A stretch of 10,822 nucleotides of DNA from JAERML01 sp035687895 (GTDB taxonomy: Bacteria > Bacteroidota > Ignavibacteria > UBA10030 > UBA6906), in NCBI GenBank assembly GCA_035687895.1, contig DASRUE010000035.1:1-10822 (forward strand), in the 5' to 3' direction. The notes under the pieces are model-generated. The model made no database searches, was not told the DNA's origin, and worked only from the letters and a program-made list of their open reading frames with translations. The stretch's first letter is position 1. Each line of letters starts with the position of its first letter. Of the stretch, positions 1 through 6,846 are shown piece by piece. Made by a program: the position numbers and the translations under genes.

Positions 1-1
1 T

Positions 2-2890
2 GGTGGTGGTGTCCCAACGGGTGGTGACCTTGTGTTCAACGTAATGGTGGGTCAACCCCCTCCTGTAGTAAGAGGCCCAAAAAACGGTTCTGTACCGAGC
101 GGAGTCTCCATCACAACCGACGGGTTTCCCTTGGCACCTGCAGCCGTCGAACAAGTAATAAAAGAAGTCCCTCTTCGACCGGTCGATCCCCCACATGCGC
201 CGCCTAAAAACGTGATGCCGCCAAAAGGGCCAGAAGGCTCAAATTACTTTGAAGACAGAGGATTACGTTCCTTAATAAACACGGCAGGTCGACCTGTTGT
301 CCTACAGAATTTTCGGGGCATATCCCAAACAAACTTCTTACCACCCGACCCTATTATTGCGGTTGGGCCTAATCATGTGCTGGCATGCGTGAACTCCACT
401 TTTCGAATCTGGGATAAGAGTGGAAATGTTCTCAAGACAATTAGTTTGAGCTCATGGTTTTCGAATGTACGGCCGGGTCTTGCTTTTAGCGACCCAAGGG
501 TCATTTACGATCATTTTGCAAACCGTTGGGTCATGATAGGAATAGATGCCGCCCAACTCACCACTCCTATACTCGTCTCCGTCTCTGACGACGACAATCC
601 ACTCGGAACATGGTACAATTGGTCGCTTCGGGGGGAATTACTTGGAGATTCGGTAACTGCGAATTTCAGCGATCATCCCAAACTCGGATTTGACGATCAA
701 GCCCTTTATGTATCAAGTAGAGAATTTGCCGGTGCACGACAGTACTCCAAACTTCGCATTGTAGGCAAAGCTCAGCTCTATGCAAACACTGCGGGACCGG
801 TAACATGGACAGATTTTTGGGATTTTAAAAATCCTGACGATGTCAGTGTCGCTCCCGATTTCCTGGAACCTGCTATTACCTTTGGGCACCCTGGGGTAGA
901 ATTTCTTGTGCTTGCTTCTCCTTATTTGCCCGGCACGTTCTTTTCAATTTTCGGGCTGAGCAACCCTCTTACAAGCCCTACCATCACCGGGGTTAACGTT
1001 CCGGTTGTTGCTTACACATCACCAACGAGTGTCCCCGCCCAATTAGGTGGCGGGACAACTTTCAATGGAGGGGGAACTGCACTCTGGGGGGTTGTTGTGT
1101 ACCGCGATAGCTCATTGTGGGCAGTGCATTCCGTGGCGAATCCACTCAACAATGCTAATTCTGCGATACACTACATGCGCTTGAATCCCTACACAAACAG
1201 CAATCTGGAAGATGTCGTTATGGGTCTGCAGGGCTATTGGCACTACTATCCTGAGATCATGCCCGATGCTGATAAGAACCTCGTGATCACGTACAGCCGC
1301 TCGTCCGCAACAGAATATATCGGCGCTTACGTATCGGGACGCAAGAACACTGACCCTCCTGGATTGTCGTCAAGCGTCATATTAAAGAACGGTGAGGCTT
1401 CCTATTCAGGTAGTCGATGGGGTGATTATATGGGAATAGCGTTAGACCCAATTGACAGTAACGCTGTTTGGGCATTCACGCAGTATGCCGCCTCTCCAGT
1501 CAACAACTGGGGTACATGGGTTGGAAAAGTGAAGATCGACACTGTACAAAGTATTTTTATGAATGTCCCACGAACATCATTTACGTTACGATCGACGGAG
1601 GTTGGCCCTGGCCAAAGGAGCGATACCGCTACAGTGATTGTCCAAAGTAACGGTGCTGATACGCTGATCATCTCGAATATTTCGGGGCCTGGCTCTCCAT
1701 TCGTCTTGATCAATGCGCCCGCACTTCCGTGGAGAATACCAACGGGATCGGGAACCTTTGGTGTCAATTTCCTGGCGCAAGCACCGGGCAATTACTCGGA
1801 CTCTCTTATTATCACGAGCAACGACCCACTGAACCCAACGGCTACTATCAGGGTTTCAGCAACGGCGTTCGTTGTCAACCCGGCTGTACGCGGTATCATG
1901 TACGCGACAACAGGAACAGGGGCAGGCAGTCGATTATTCACCGTCGACACTTCAACAGCCGCTGTTACACCTGTCGGCGCGTACGGTTCAGGGTACACGC
2001 AGGCAGTAAGTGTTCGCGTTCATCCAACCACACATGAGATTCTGGGACTCATCCCCACGACCACAAATGCCAGTTATGTGCTCATGCGCATCAATAGTAC
2101 AGGAGGAGATGCCCATCCTTTGCTGGCCGTGAAAGGCATAATACTAAAAGGGATGGCGTTCCGCGGAGACACTTTGTACGTTGCCAACATCGCTGGACCG
2201 GTGTATAGGATTAACATGACTACCGGAGATACCACACGCGTGGCAACGACGGGACTAAACATCGGCGGCCTTGATTTCCACCCTCTCACCGGTGAGTTGT
2301 GGGCTTCAGTGCGTACCTCCGGCAACATCTATAAAATTAGTCTTCCATCTGGTACGCCTACTCTGATTGGGAATACGGGACAAGGGTCAACAGCCGACAT
2401 CATGTTTAACAGCCGCGGGAACCTCTTTGGCGTTACAGGGACCGGGGCAACGACAAACCAACTGATTCGGATAAACACGACGACGGGTGTTGGAACATTG
2501 ATAGGCTCGATGGGTATTTCCTCCGTTCAAGCCATAGCGATGTACCCCGATACCTTCACCGTCGGCGTGCAGGAGCTTGCTTCGAGTATGCCGCCGACAC
2601 ATTACACCCTGGATCAAAATTATCCGAATCCCTTCAACCCGATGACGCAGATACGCTACGGCGTGCCTGAGCAAAGCCGCATCACACTGGCGATCTTCAA
2701 CCAACTGGGACAAGAGGTCAGACGATTAGTGGACGGCATCCAGGCCCCCGGTTATCATGCAGCAATCTGGAATGGAACAAACAGCACAGGGGCAAATGTT
2801 GCCAGCGGTGTATATCTCTACAAACTCGAAGCAGTTGGCTCAAACGGAGCAACATTTTTGCAAACAAAGAAACTCTTGTTGTTGAAGTAA
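2..2890 (+). CDS. T9SS-secreted beta-propeller protein, 5' partial (C-terminal 962 residues)
   Basis: The frame is open from base 2 to the stop at 2890. A GTG at 32 could serve as a start, but no signal peptide follows it, while a T9SS cargo needs one; I infer that the gene begins left of the window. Numbering from base 2, residues 1-105 are a Gly/Pro-rich linker. Residues about 108-515 resemble the secreted propeller family with a 'VGPNHV ... FRIWDKSG ... DPRVIYDHFANRWV' block early and an RWGDY motif (472-476) late. Residues about 520-626 look like an ASH/choice-of-anchor-D Ig-like domain ('SNGADTLIISNIS'). Residues about 627-855 contain four or five repeats of roughly 45 residues ('LYVANIAGPVYRINMTTGDT'), probably a second propeller. 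Residues 867-962 are a T9SS type A sorting domain with NYPNPFNP, LGQEV, GVYLYKLEA and a KKLLLLK end. It is probably secreted and surface-attached or released. Ligand or activity unknown. Confidence 0.88.
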   Translation, partial: GGGVPTGGDLVFNVMVGQPPPVVRGPKNGSVPSGVSITTDGFPLAPAAVEQVIKEVPLRPVDPPHAPPKNVMPPKGPEGSNYFEDRGLRSLINTAGRPVVLQNFRGISQTNFLPPDPIIAVGPNHVLACVNSTFRIWDKSGNVLKTISLSSWFSNVRPGLAFSDPRVIYDHFANRWVMIGIDAAQLTTPILVSVSDDDNPLGTWYNWSLRGELLGDSVTANFSDHPKLGFDDQALYVSSREFAGARQYSKLRIVGKAQLYANTAGPVTWTDFWDFKNPDDVSVAPDFLEPAITFGHPGVEFLVLASPYLPGTFFSIFGLSNPLTSPTITGVNVPVVAYTSPTSVPAQLGGGTTFNGGGTALWGVVVYRDSSLWAVHSVANPLNNANSAIHYMRLNPYTNSNLEDVVMGLQGYWHYYPEIMPDADKNLVITYSRSSATEYIGAYVSGRKNTDPPGLSSSVILKNGEASYSGSRWGDYMGIALDPIDSNAVWAFTQYAASPVNNWGTWVGKVKIDTVQSIFMNVPRTSFTLRSTEVGPGQRSDTATVIVQSNGADTLIISNISGPGSPFVLINAPALPWRIPTGSGTFGVNFLAQAPGNYSDSLIITSNDPLNPTATIRVSATAFVVNPAVRGIMYATTGTGAGSRLFTVDTSTAAVTPVGAYGSGYTQAVSVRVHPTTHEILGLIPTTTNASYVLMRINSTGGDAHPLLAVKGIILKGMAFRGDTLYVANIAGPVYRINMTTGDTTRVATTGLNIGGLDFHPLTGELWASVRTSGNIYKISLPSGTPTLIGNTGQGSTADIMFNSRGNLFGVTGTGATTNQLIRINTTTGVGTLIGSMGISSVQAIAMYPDTFTVGVQELASSMPPTHYTLDQNYPNPFNPMTQIRYGVPEQSRITLAIFNQLGQEVRRLVDGIQAPGYHAAIWNGTNSTGANVASGVYLYKLEAVGSNGATFLQTKKLLLLK

Positions 2891-2901
2891 TACTCTTGCA
2901 G

Positions 2902-2920
2902 GACGACGAGGCTCGTCGTC
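2902..2920 (+). repeat. Short near-perfect palindrome after the stop codon
   Basis: GACGACGAG (2902-2910) and CTCGTCGTC (2912-2920) are exact reverse complements around a single base. As RNA, about eight pairs could form with a three-base loop. It lies between the stop codon and the main terminator, so the two hairpins are in tandem. No T-run follows this one, so by itself it is not a terminator; it could protect the mRNA 3' end or aid termination. Confidence 0.5.
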
Positions 2921-2925
2921 TTGTG

Positions 2926-2965
2926 GAAAGGCGAGCCATCAACGGCTCGCCTTTCTGTTTTTGTT
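2926..2965 (+). terminator. Rho-independent terminator of the propeller gene
   Basis: GAAAGGCGAGCC (2926-2937) pairs perfectly over 12 bases with GGCTCGCCTTTC (2944-2955), with the loop ATCAAC, followed directly by TGTTTTTGTT. It lies 36 bases after the stop codon. It separates the propeller gene from the lipoprotein gene at 3021, which should then have its own promoter in the roughly 55-base interval; I see no convincing one there, only a TTGTTAACAA palindrome at 2961-2970. Confidence 0.85.
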
Positions 2966-3020
2966 AACAATCCTTGGCAGTTGAAGTAAGTAAAGAGCTC
3001 TCACGGAATTCTGAAAAGTC

Positions 3021-3632
3021 ATGAACTCCTATCCCGCACTGTTTAGCATCCTCTGCTTCGCCAAATTGTTTTCATGCAACGAACCAGACCTCGGAAAGCA
3101 GGTGGTCGATGCAGGCAACTTTCCGTTGTCGCTTGGCTCGACATGGAGATATGCGATATACGATTCCATGAAGCACCGCGCTGACACAGTCGTGGTCAGC
3201 ATCGTGGATTCGACCTTCCTCTCTGACGGAGTCCCTGCCGCAGTCTGGCAATACGCTTACTCTCACTCTGTCGACACGCAGTATGTTGCTCAATCGGGAG
3301 ACAGTATTCTGATCTATCGGTCGCCTGACGTTCGCAGCCTCTCCATGGTGCTTGTACTTCCTCTTGAGGTGGGCCGCCAGTGGACAAGTTCTCCCCCGGC
3401 ATCGATGAAAGTCACTGCGCGGGAAAGAGTGGATGTGCCGGGCGGATCATTTGCACGGGCACTTCGTGTCGAGCAGCATCCGTTCATCGGCAATTTCTAC
3501 GGTGGCACGACTTACTGGTTTATTCCCGACGTTGGCCTCGTGCGGATGCGCCGGGCATGGATGGACACTATCGTGGACGACCGCATGAATACCGTGTGGG
3601 AACTCTTATCTTTCGAACGAGGCGAGGAATAG
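3021..3632 (+). CDS. Small outer-membrane-type lipoprotein, 203 aa
   Basis: The ATG at 3021 is fixed by an in-frame TGA at 3012-3014. Residues 4-18 are hydrophobic and end in LFSC, a plausible lipobox with the lipidated cysteine at 19; the usual positive charge before the hydrophobic stretch is missing, so lipidation is likely but not certain. The mature part matches a recurrent pattern of short lipoproteins in this bacterial group: PLSLGSTWRY (35-44), LPLEVGRQW (113-121), a 'VDVPGGSFARALRV' block (137-150), YWFIPDVGLVR (165-175) and WELLSF (193-198). The alternating polar/hydrophobic character suggests an all-beta fold. No catalytic motif is visible, and the function is unknown. The collapsed T9SS gene starts 12 bases after the stop, so the two were probably cotranscribed when it was intact. 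Confidence 0.8.
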   Translation: MNSYPALFSILCFAKLFSCNEPDLGKQVVDAGNFPLSLGSTWRYAIYDSMKHRADTVVVSIVDSTFLSDGVPAAVWQYAYSHSVDTQYVAQSGDSILIYRSPDVRSLSMVLVLPLEVGRQWTSSPPASMKVTARERVDVPGGSFARALRVEQHPFIGNFYGGTTYWFIPDVGLVRMRRAWMDTIVDDRMNTVWELLSFERGEE

Positions 3633-3633
3633 C

Positions 3634-3639
3634 AAGAGG
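3634..3639 (+). promoter_or_regulatory. Ribosome-binding site of the collapsed T9SS gene
   Basis: AAGAGG ends five bases before the ATG at 3645 and lies just after the lipoprotein stop codon. It identifies 3645 as a genuine former start rather than a chance ATG, because the next 34 codons spell a signal peptide. Confidence 0.6.
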
Positions 3640-3644
3640 CAGCG

Positions 3645-3946
3645 ATGGATACTCTGATGATGAATTGCATGGTTCGAAGAGTTACTCTAATAGTGTCACT
3701 TATTGTGCTTTTCTCTCTACCGAATTTGAACGCAACCGTTCTGAGTTAATTTACAACGTCCTCGGCCAGGAAGTTATCCGTCTCGCCGATGAGAACCAGA
3801 ACGCAGGATATTATGCAGCCCGGTGGGACGGCGTTAACGCGGTGGGCAATCCCGTGACCACGGGTCTGTATTTCTACAAACTCGAAGCGCGGGGTGCCGA
3901 CGGAAAGACGTTCCATGAAGTGAGGAGGATGCTTCTTCTGAAATAA
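3645..3946 (+). pseudogene. Collapsed T9SS cargo gene: signal peptide and sorting domain, cargo missing, frames disagree
   Basis: From the ATG at 3645, 34 codons encode a Sec signal peptide: a basic MVRR segment, a VTLIVSLIVLFSLP core and a likely cleavage after NLNA. This frame stops at TAA 3747-3749. In another frame, from about 3740 to 3943, 68 residues form the last two-thirds of a T9SS type A sorting domain, with LIYNVLGQEV, GLYFYKLEA and a RRMLLLK end. The usual NYPNPFNP segment and all cargo domains are absent. A one-base backward shift at about 3740 would fuse the parts, but no slippery heptamer is visible. I infer that an internal deletion joined the two ends of a cargo gene out of frame. 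A sequencing or assembly error in a roughly 100-residue mini-cargo is the main alternative. The long open frame running back into the lipoprotein gene from 3380 is chance overlap. Confidence 0.72.
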
Positions 3947-3989
3947 GGACATTTGTCCTGACCAAAATAAGTAGCCGGACAAATGTCCT
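3946..3989. repeat. Inverted repeat with self-complementary arms
   Basis: AGGACATTTGTCC (3946-3958) and GGACAAATGTCCT (3977-3989) are perfect 13-base reverse complements separated by 18 bases. Each arm also folds on itself (GGACA/TGTCC), so one large stem or two small hairpins could form. The left arm overlaps the last base of the stop codon of the collapsed gene. No T-run follows on either strand, so a classic terminator is unlikely; a dispersed repeat or a protein-binding site is possible. Confidence 0.75.
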
Positions 3990-3999
3990 AATTGTAAGT

Positions 4000-4052
4000 A
4001 GTTCGCGTTAGAGGCGTTGCACCTGTAAGGGGATGCAGCGGCTCTACGAACT
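4000..4052. repeat. Imperfect long stem in the convergent intergenic region
   Basis: AGTTCG (4000-4005) plus TAGAG (4009-4013) can pair with CTCTACGAACT (4042-4052), leaving a three-base bulge. The interior has weak further complementarity around two TGCA cores. It lies between the ends of two converging genes, where structured RNA that stops transcription from either side would make sense, but there is no T-tract. Confidence 0.35.
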
Positions 4053-4057
4053 TTAGG

Positions 4058-4082
4058 GAGGCGAGTCGAGTTGGCTTGCCTC
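4058..4082 (-). terminator. Weak hairpin at the 3' end of the 800-residue cargo gene
   Basis: On the minus strand GAGGCAAG (4082-4075) pairs with CTCGCCTC (4065-4058), with one G-T pair and a nine-base loop, starting inside the TAG stop. The sequence after it is CCTAAAG, not a T-run, so it is at best a poor intrinsic terminator or a stabilising 3' stem. Confidence 0.3.
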
Positions 4083-6484
4083 TATCGTAGCATCAACTCC
4101 GACTGAATCACTGCGAGCTTCAGCGTCTTCGTTCCCAAGTTATTCCCTTGCGCATCCTGCAGCTCAATGTACGCAATGTAGATGCCGCTCGCCGCAGGCA
4201 AGCCCTGGTCGTTCTGCAAATCCCATTGCAAGAACTGTGTTGAAGCATCGTTCTTCGTGAGTGTTCGGACAAGAATACCTGCAAGGTTCACGATGCGGAT
4301 GACGGCGCGTGCCGCAAGGTGATTGAACGTGATGAAGCGGTGTTGAAAGTCGGTCTCCGCTCTGTTGATGCCGTAGTACGGGTTGGGGAAGGCTTTAATG
4401 TTGGCAATGTCGGTGCGTGTGAATGCGATGTTGGGCCTATCGGGAATTGCGACGATCAGTTGCGGCGCACTTTCGAGAGACCGCGTAGGATTAGTTACAT
4501 CGTTTGTGAAGCTGTAGGCGGTGACGGCGAAGTAGTACTCTTGCCCGTTGGCGAGCGGTTTGTCTCTGAACGCATCGTAGGAAATTCTCAGCGAGCGTTG
4601 GATGCCCGAGTCGATGCCGAGCTGGACCGGAAGCTTGAGCACTCCGCGGGAAGCATTATCGAACGTTTCATTGAAAATGGTCCGCACGCCATTGGCGATA
4701 TCGAACGTTGCAATGCGTTTTGCAGTGGAGAGATTGGCTGTTGCATCCGCAAACTGATAGACGTTGTATCCCTCGAACACAAACCCGCCGATTTCAAGAC
4801 TGTTCTCCGTTGCAGCGACGCTTGCTGAATCTCTTCCCCAATCAAGAAGTATCTGACCGGTCATCTCGGAGAGCTTCACGTTGGGCGCAGGAGGAGGCTT
4901 GGGGATTTGGAAGAAATGGTCGAACGCCGATTGTGCAACACGATCGTTGTACTTCATGATGTCGATGCTGCCGATGTTGCTCATCCCCAATCCACCGACA
5001 ACTGCAATGACTATTTCCTGTGTGTCGCCAACCGCGATGGTGAACGGTCCGGTAGATGCAACTATCCAGCGCCAATAAGGTGGACTAATTATTCCATCAA
5101 GCCATCCTGTTCTTTTTACAGGGTCGCCGCTCAGCCAAAAGCGTGTTGGCGTTTGTGTGCCGGGGATGTTGAGAGGCAGCGGATCCGGAGGGCCAATTGG
5201 CGAGGCTGGAAGACCGCGTAGCGCTTGATTCCATTCGATGACAGCTTCTGTACCCACATGTCCAAGTTCAGGCCATTGGCCAAACGAATCATTCCGGGCA
5301 TAGACAAAGCCTGTCATTGGCAAGTTGATGAAGCCGGGACCGAACCGTTTGAAGTTGAAGACGGCATAATCGGAGGCATCGTCAATTCCGTTCCTGTTTA
5401 CATCTCCGCCCGCAACGCCGCGAACGAGAGGGCCCTGCACGACGTCATATCCCACGGCAGGCGGTGGCAAATTGAAATCGTTATATAACGGATCAGAGGG
5501 TGTTGCATTGTATGCAAAACCCAAATTCAAGATGGTATCGCAACCGGCGAAGTTGTCGTCAAAATATCCAAGCTCGATACCTGACGTCTGGCCCATGTAC
5601 ATATCAGTAATTGTTGCATCTTCCGGAGTTGTCGCTAAACCCTTGTACACCATACGATGTCGTTTGAAGATGACATTTCCCAGCGCATCGGATCGCGCAT
5701 ATCCCCACACCGTCACTTGTAATTCGATTCCTGTTACGACGTCTGTCCACCACCGGTATCCACCGATATCGTTGCATGCAAACCACACAACCTGATCTGC
5801 GCCGGCAATGCCCGGTTCATCGGCGTTTGGATAGAGCGCAGGTCTTCCATTGGAGAAGCGGGGAGTGTACACACCATCCGAGTCCGCATCATAGAAGGGC
5901 GCCCCTTTCTGTGCCGGCCATTCGCGCCAGTCTCGTTCGTACTGGTCGCGCACAGCGCGGATTTGCAGTTCATTCACTGCGGCAAGACCTACGTTATTGA
6001 TTTCTGCAGCGTCCTGCCGAAGATTGGCCGTAGCATAGTCTTTTCTAATTCTAAATGCTCGAGCGCCGCTGGATGAGGGATCCTCAGGAATACCTGTGCG
6101 GATACCAAGTATGATTCCGGGTTGCAATGCCGAAACGGTCCAAATTCCGTCGGTCCGGAGGGATGGCACCCTATTGTCATGATGCCGTCCCGTCCACACG
6201 ATTCCGCCAAAGAAAGCGGCGTCGACTGTTCCACGTGGATAGGTCAAGCCTGCGAGGCATTCGCTGGTAGAACAAGGACCATTTTCCTCACCGTTGGACG
6301 TAAACCAGGCGGAAATGTTGTTGATATTGAGTTTTGTTGTGAGCTGTGCAGTAGTACGCCCTCCTTGTTCACGCAGCGGTTCCCGAACGGCTTGTGATAG
6401 GGCCAATCCTGAAATAAGACAGAATAGAAACGTGAATGCTGCGCGAAACATTTGAGTTCTCAGGTTGACAGAAAAGCAGTGCAT
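4082..6484 (-). CDS. T9SS type A sorting-domain protein, 800 aa
   Basis: This is a complete exported protein. The first ATG is at 6484, but the signal peptide really begins at Met12 (codon 6451-6449): MFRAAFTFLFCLISGLALS. The shorter start is likely; a possible -10 (TATACT, 6500-6495 on the minus strand) would place the transcript start almost on the first ATG. Residues about 196-245 carry 'YDADSDGVYTP' and 'ADQVVWFACND', and 361-373 is an EF-hand/dockerin-like DVNRNGIDDASDY, so calcium binding is possible. GPFTIAVGDTQE (479-490) is typical of a family of large T9SS proteins in this bacterial group. Residues about 531-680 are fibronectin type III-like. The tail from 696 (FPNPYYG, AVIRIVNLAGILVRTL, GLPAASGIYIAYIE, KTLKLAVIQ) is a T9SS sorting domain of a different subtype from the propeller gene's tail. 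It is probably cell-surface; its ligand is unknown. It is convergent with the collapsed gene and divergent from the FN3-like lipoprotein. Confidence 0.87.
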   Translation of the reverse strand: MHCFSVNLRTQMFRAAFTFLFCLISGLALSQAVREPLREQGGRTTAQLTTKLNINNISAWFTSNGEENGPCSTSECLAGLTYPRGTVDAAFFGGIVWTGRHHDNRVPSLRTDGIWTVSALQPGIILGIRTGIPEDPSSSGARAFRIRKDYATANLRQDAAEINNVGLAAVNELQIRAVRDQYERDWREWPAQKGAPFYDADSDGVYTPRFSNGRPALYPNADEPGIAGADQVVWFACNDIGGYRWWTDVVTGIELQVTVWGYARSDALGNVIFKRHRMVYKGLATTPEDATITDMYMGQTSGIELGYFDDNFAGCDTILNLGFAYNATPSDPLYNDFNLPPPAVGYDVVQGPLVRGVAGGDVNRNGIDDASDYAVFNFKRFGPGFINLPMTGFVYARNDSFGQWPELGHVGTEAVIEWNQALRGLPASPIGPPDPLPLNIPGTQTPTRFWLSGDPVKRTGWLDGIISPPYWRWIVASTGPFTIAVGDTQEIVIAVVGGLGMSNIGSIDIMKYNDRVAQSAFDHFFQIPKPPPAPNVKLSEMTGQILLDWGRDSASVAATENSLEIGGFVFEGYNVYQFADATANLSTAKRIATFDIANGVRTIFNETFDNASRGVLKLPVQLGIDSGIQRSLRISYDAFRDKPLANGQEYYFAVTAYSFTNDVTNPTRSLESAPQLIVAIPDRPNIAFTRTDIANIKAFPNPYYGINRAETDFQHRFITFNHLAARAVIRIVNLAGILVRTLTKNDASTQFLQWDLQNDQGLPAASGIYIAYIELQDAQGNNLGTKTLKLAVIQSELMLR

Positions 6485-6590
6485 GAAACATCGAAGTATA
6501 GGATCGGCCCTTGGCTGCAGCTAACGTATCAAGTTCAGGGCACGAAGTCAAGTTTTGGAAATTCCCGAAAACAAAACATAAAAAAATAAC

Positions 6591-6614
6591 CACAAAGGCA
6601 CGAAGTCACTAAGG
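6591..6614 (+). repeat. Phased octamer array CACNAAGN, plus orientation
   Basis: Three contiguous units, CACAAAGG, CACGAAGT and CACTAAGG, share CAC and AAG and vary at positions 4 and 8. An isolated unit CACGAAGT lies at 6541-6548, and a CACGAA fragment lies at 6618-6623. Similar CAC-AAG strings occur between genes in many unrelated bacterial genomes in my memory; the copy number in this genome is unknown. Confidence 0.7.
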
Positions 6615-6694
6615 ATTCACGAACAAAAATCCGCTGTTGAGACATGGCGATAATTTGAAGATAATCATCACTGAGTTTCTCATACTCAAAAAAA

Positions 6695-6718
6695 ACTTTG
6701 TGTCTTAGTGTCTTCGTG
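6695..6718 (-). repeat. Phased octamer array CACNAAGN, minus orientation
   Basis: Read on the minus strand, the units are CACGAAGA, CACTAAGA and CACAAAGT, contiguous. This array is inverted relative to the one at 6591-6614, 80 bases away, and matches it at 18 of 24 positions when aligned as an inverted repeat, so a large imperfect stem-loop is possible. Confidence 0.7.
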
Positions 6719-6735
6719 GCAAGCTTTTTCCATTT

Positions 6736-6782
6736 CTTGATTTGTCCGTAAGGACTCCTTCGGAGGGGAATGTCCGATCAAG
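6736..6782. repeat. Hairpin repeat with TTGTCCG-AAGGACTCC-TTCGGAG core, copy 1
   Basis: CTTGAT (6736-6741) and ATCAAG (6777-6782) close a structure that contains GTCC-GTAA-GGAC and CTCC-TTC-GGAG mini-hairpins. The core from about 6742 to 6765 nearly repeats at 8020-8043, with two one-base length differences. It is probably a REP-like dispersed element. It lies just upstream of the lipoprotein promoter. Confidence 0.6.
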
Positions 6783-6787
6783 TTTTC

Positions 6788-6816
6788 TTGACTATGAAAC
6801 CAAGTTGATGTATCAT
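6788..6816 (+). promoter_or_regulatory. Candidate sigma70-like promoter of the FN3-like lipoprotein gene
   Basis: TTGACT (6788-6793) and TATCAT (6811-6816) are exactly 17 bases apart. A transcript would start near 6823, giving a roughly 24-base leader before the ATG at 6847. Bacteroidota usually use TTTG/TAnnTTTG instead, and no good match of that type lies upstream of this gene, so this assignment is tentative. Confidence 0.42.
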
Positions 6817-6846
6817 GGGTTCGGATAGCGATGATGGTGTTGAACG

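Larger units (their letters stand above)
6485..6846. other. Divergent intergenic region, 362 bases, repeat-bearing
   Basis: No convincing gene is present. The left part is AT-rich (a stretch of A's at 6580-6587) and should hold the promoter of the minus-strand cargo gene. The middle holds two inverted arrays of an octamer, the right part a hairpin repeat and a sigma70-like promoter for the lipoprotein gene. Small minus-strand frames here are translations of the repeats and are not credible genes. Confidence 0.7.

Noticed and set aside
3380..3739. Open frame running from inside the lipoprotein gene into the T9SS tail
   Set aside because: The part inside 3380-3632 is out of frame with a well-supported lipoprotein and shows no protein-like pattern; only the tail from about 3740 is meaningful.
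3735..3750. Programmed -1 frameshift joining signal peptide and sorting domain
   Set aside because: No slippery heptamer is visible at the join, and the sorting domain lacks its first strand, so a broken gene is simpler.
4319..4828. 169-codon plus-strand frame
   Set aside because: It is antisense to the FN3 and sorting-domain part of the 800-residue cargo protein and has no recognisable features.
6548..6553. TTGACT on the minus strand as a -35 for the cargo gene
   Set aside because: At 17-base spacing the partner is TACGTT, only three of six matches to a -10, so I did not annotate it.
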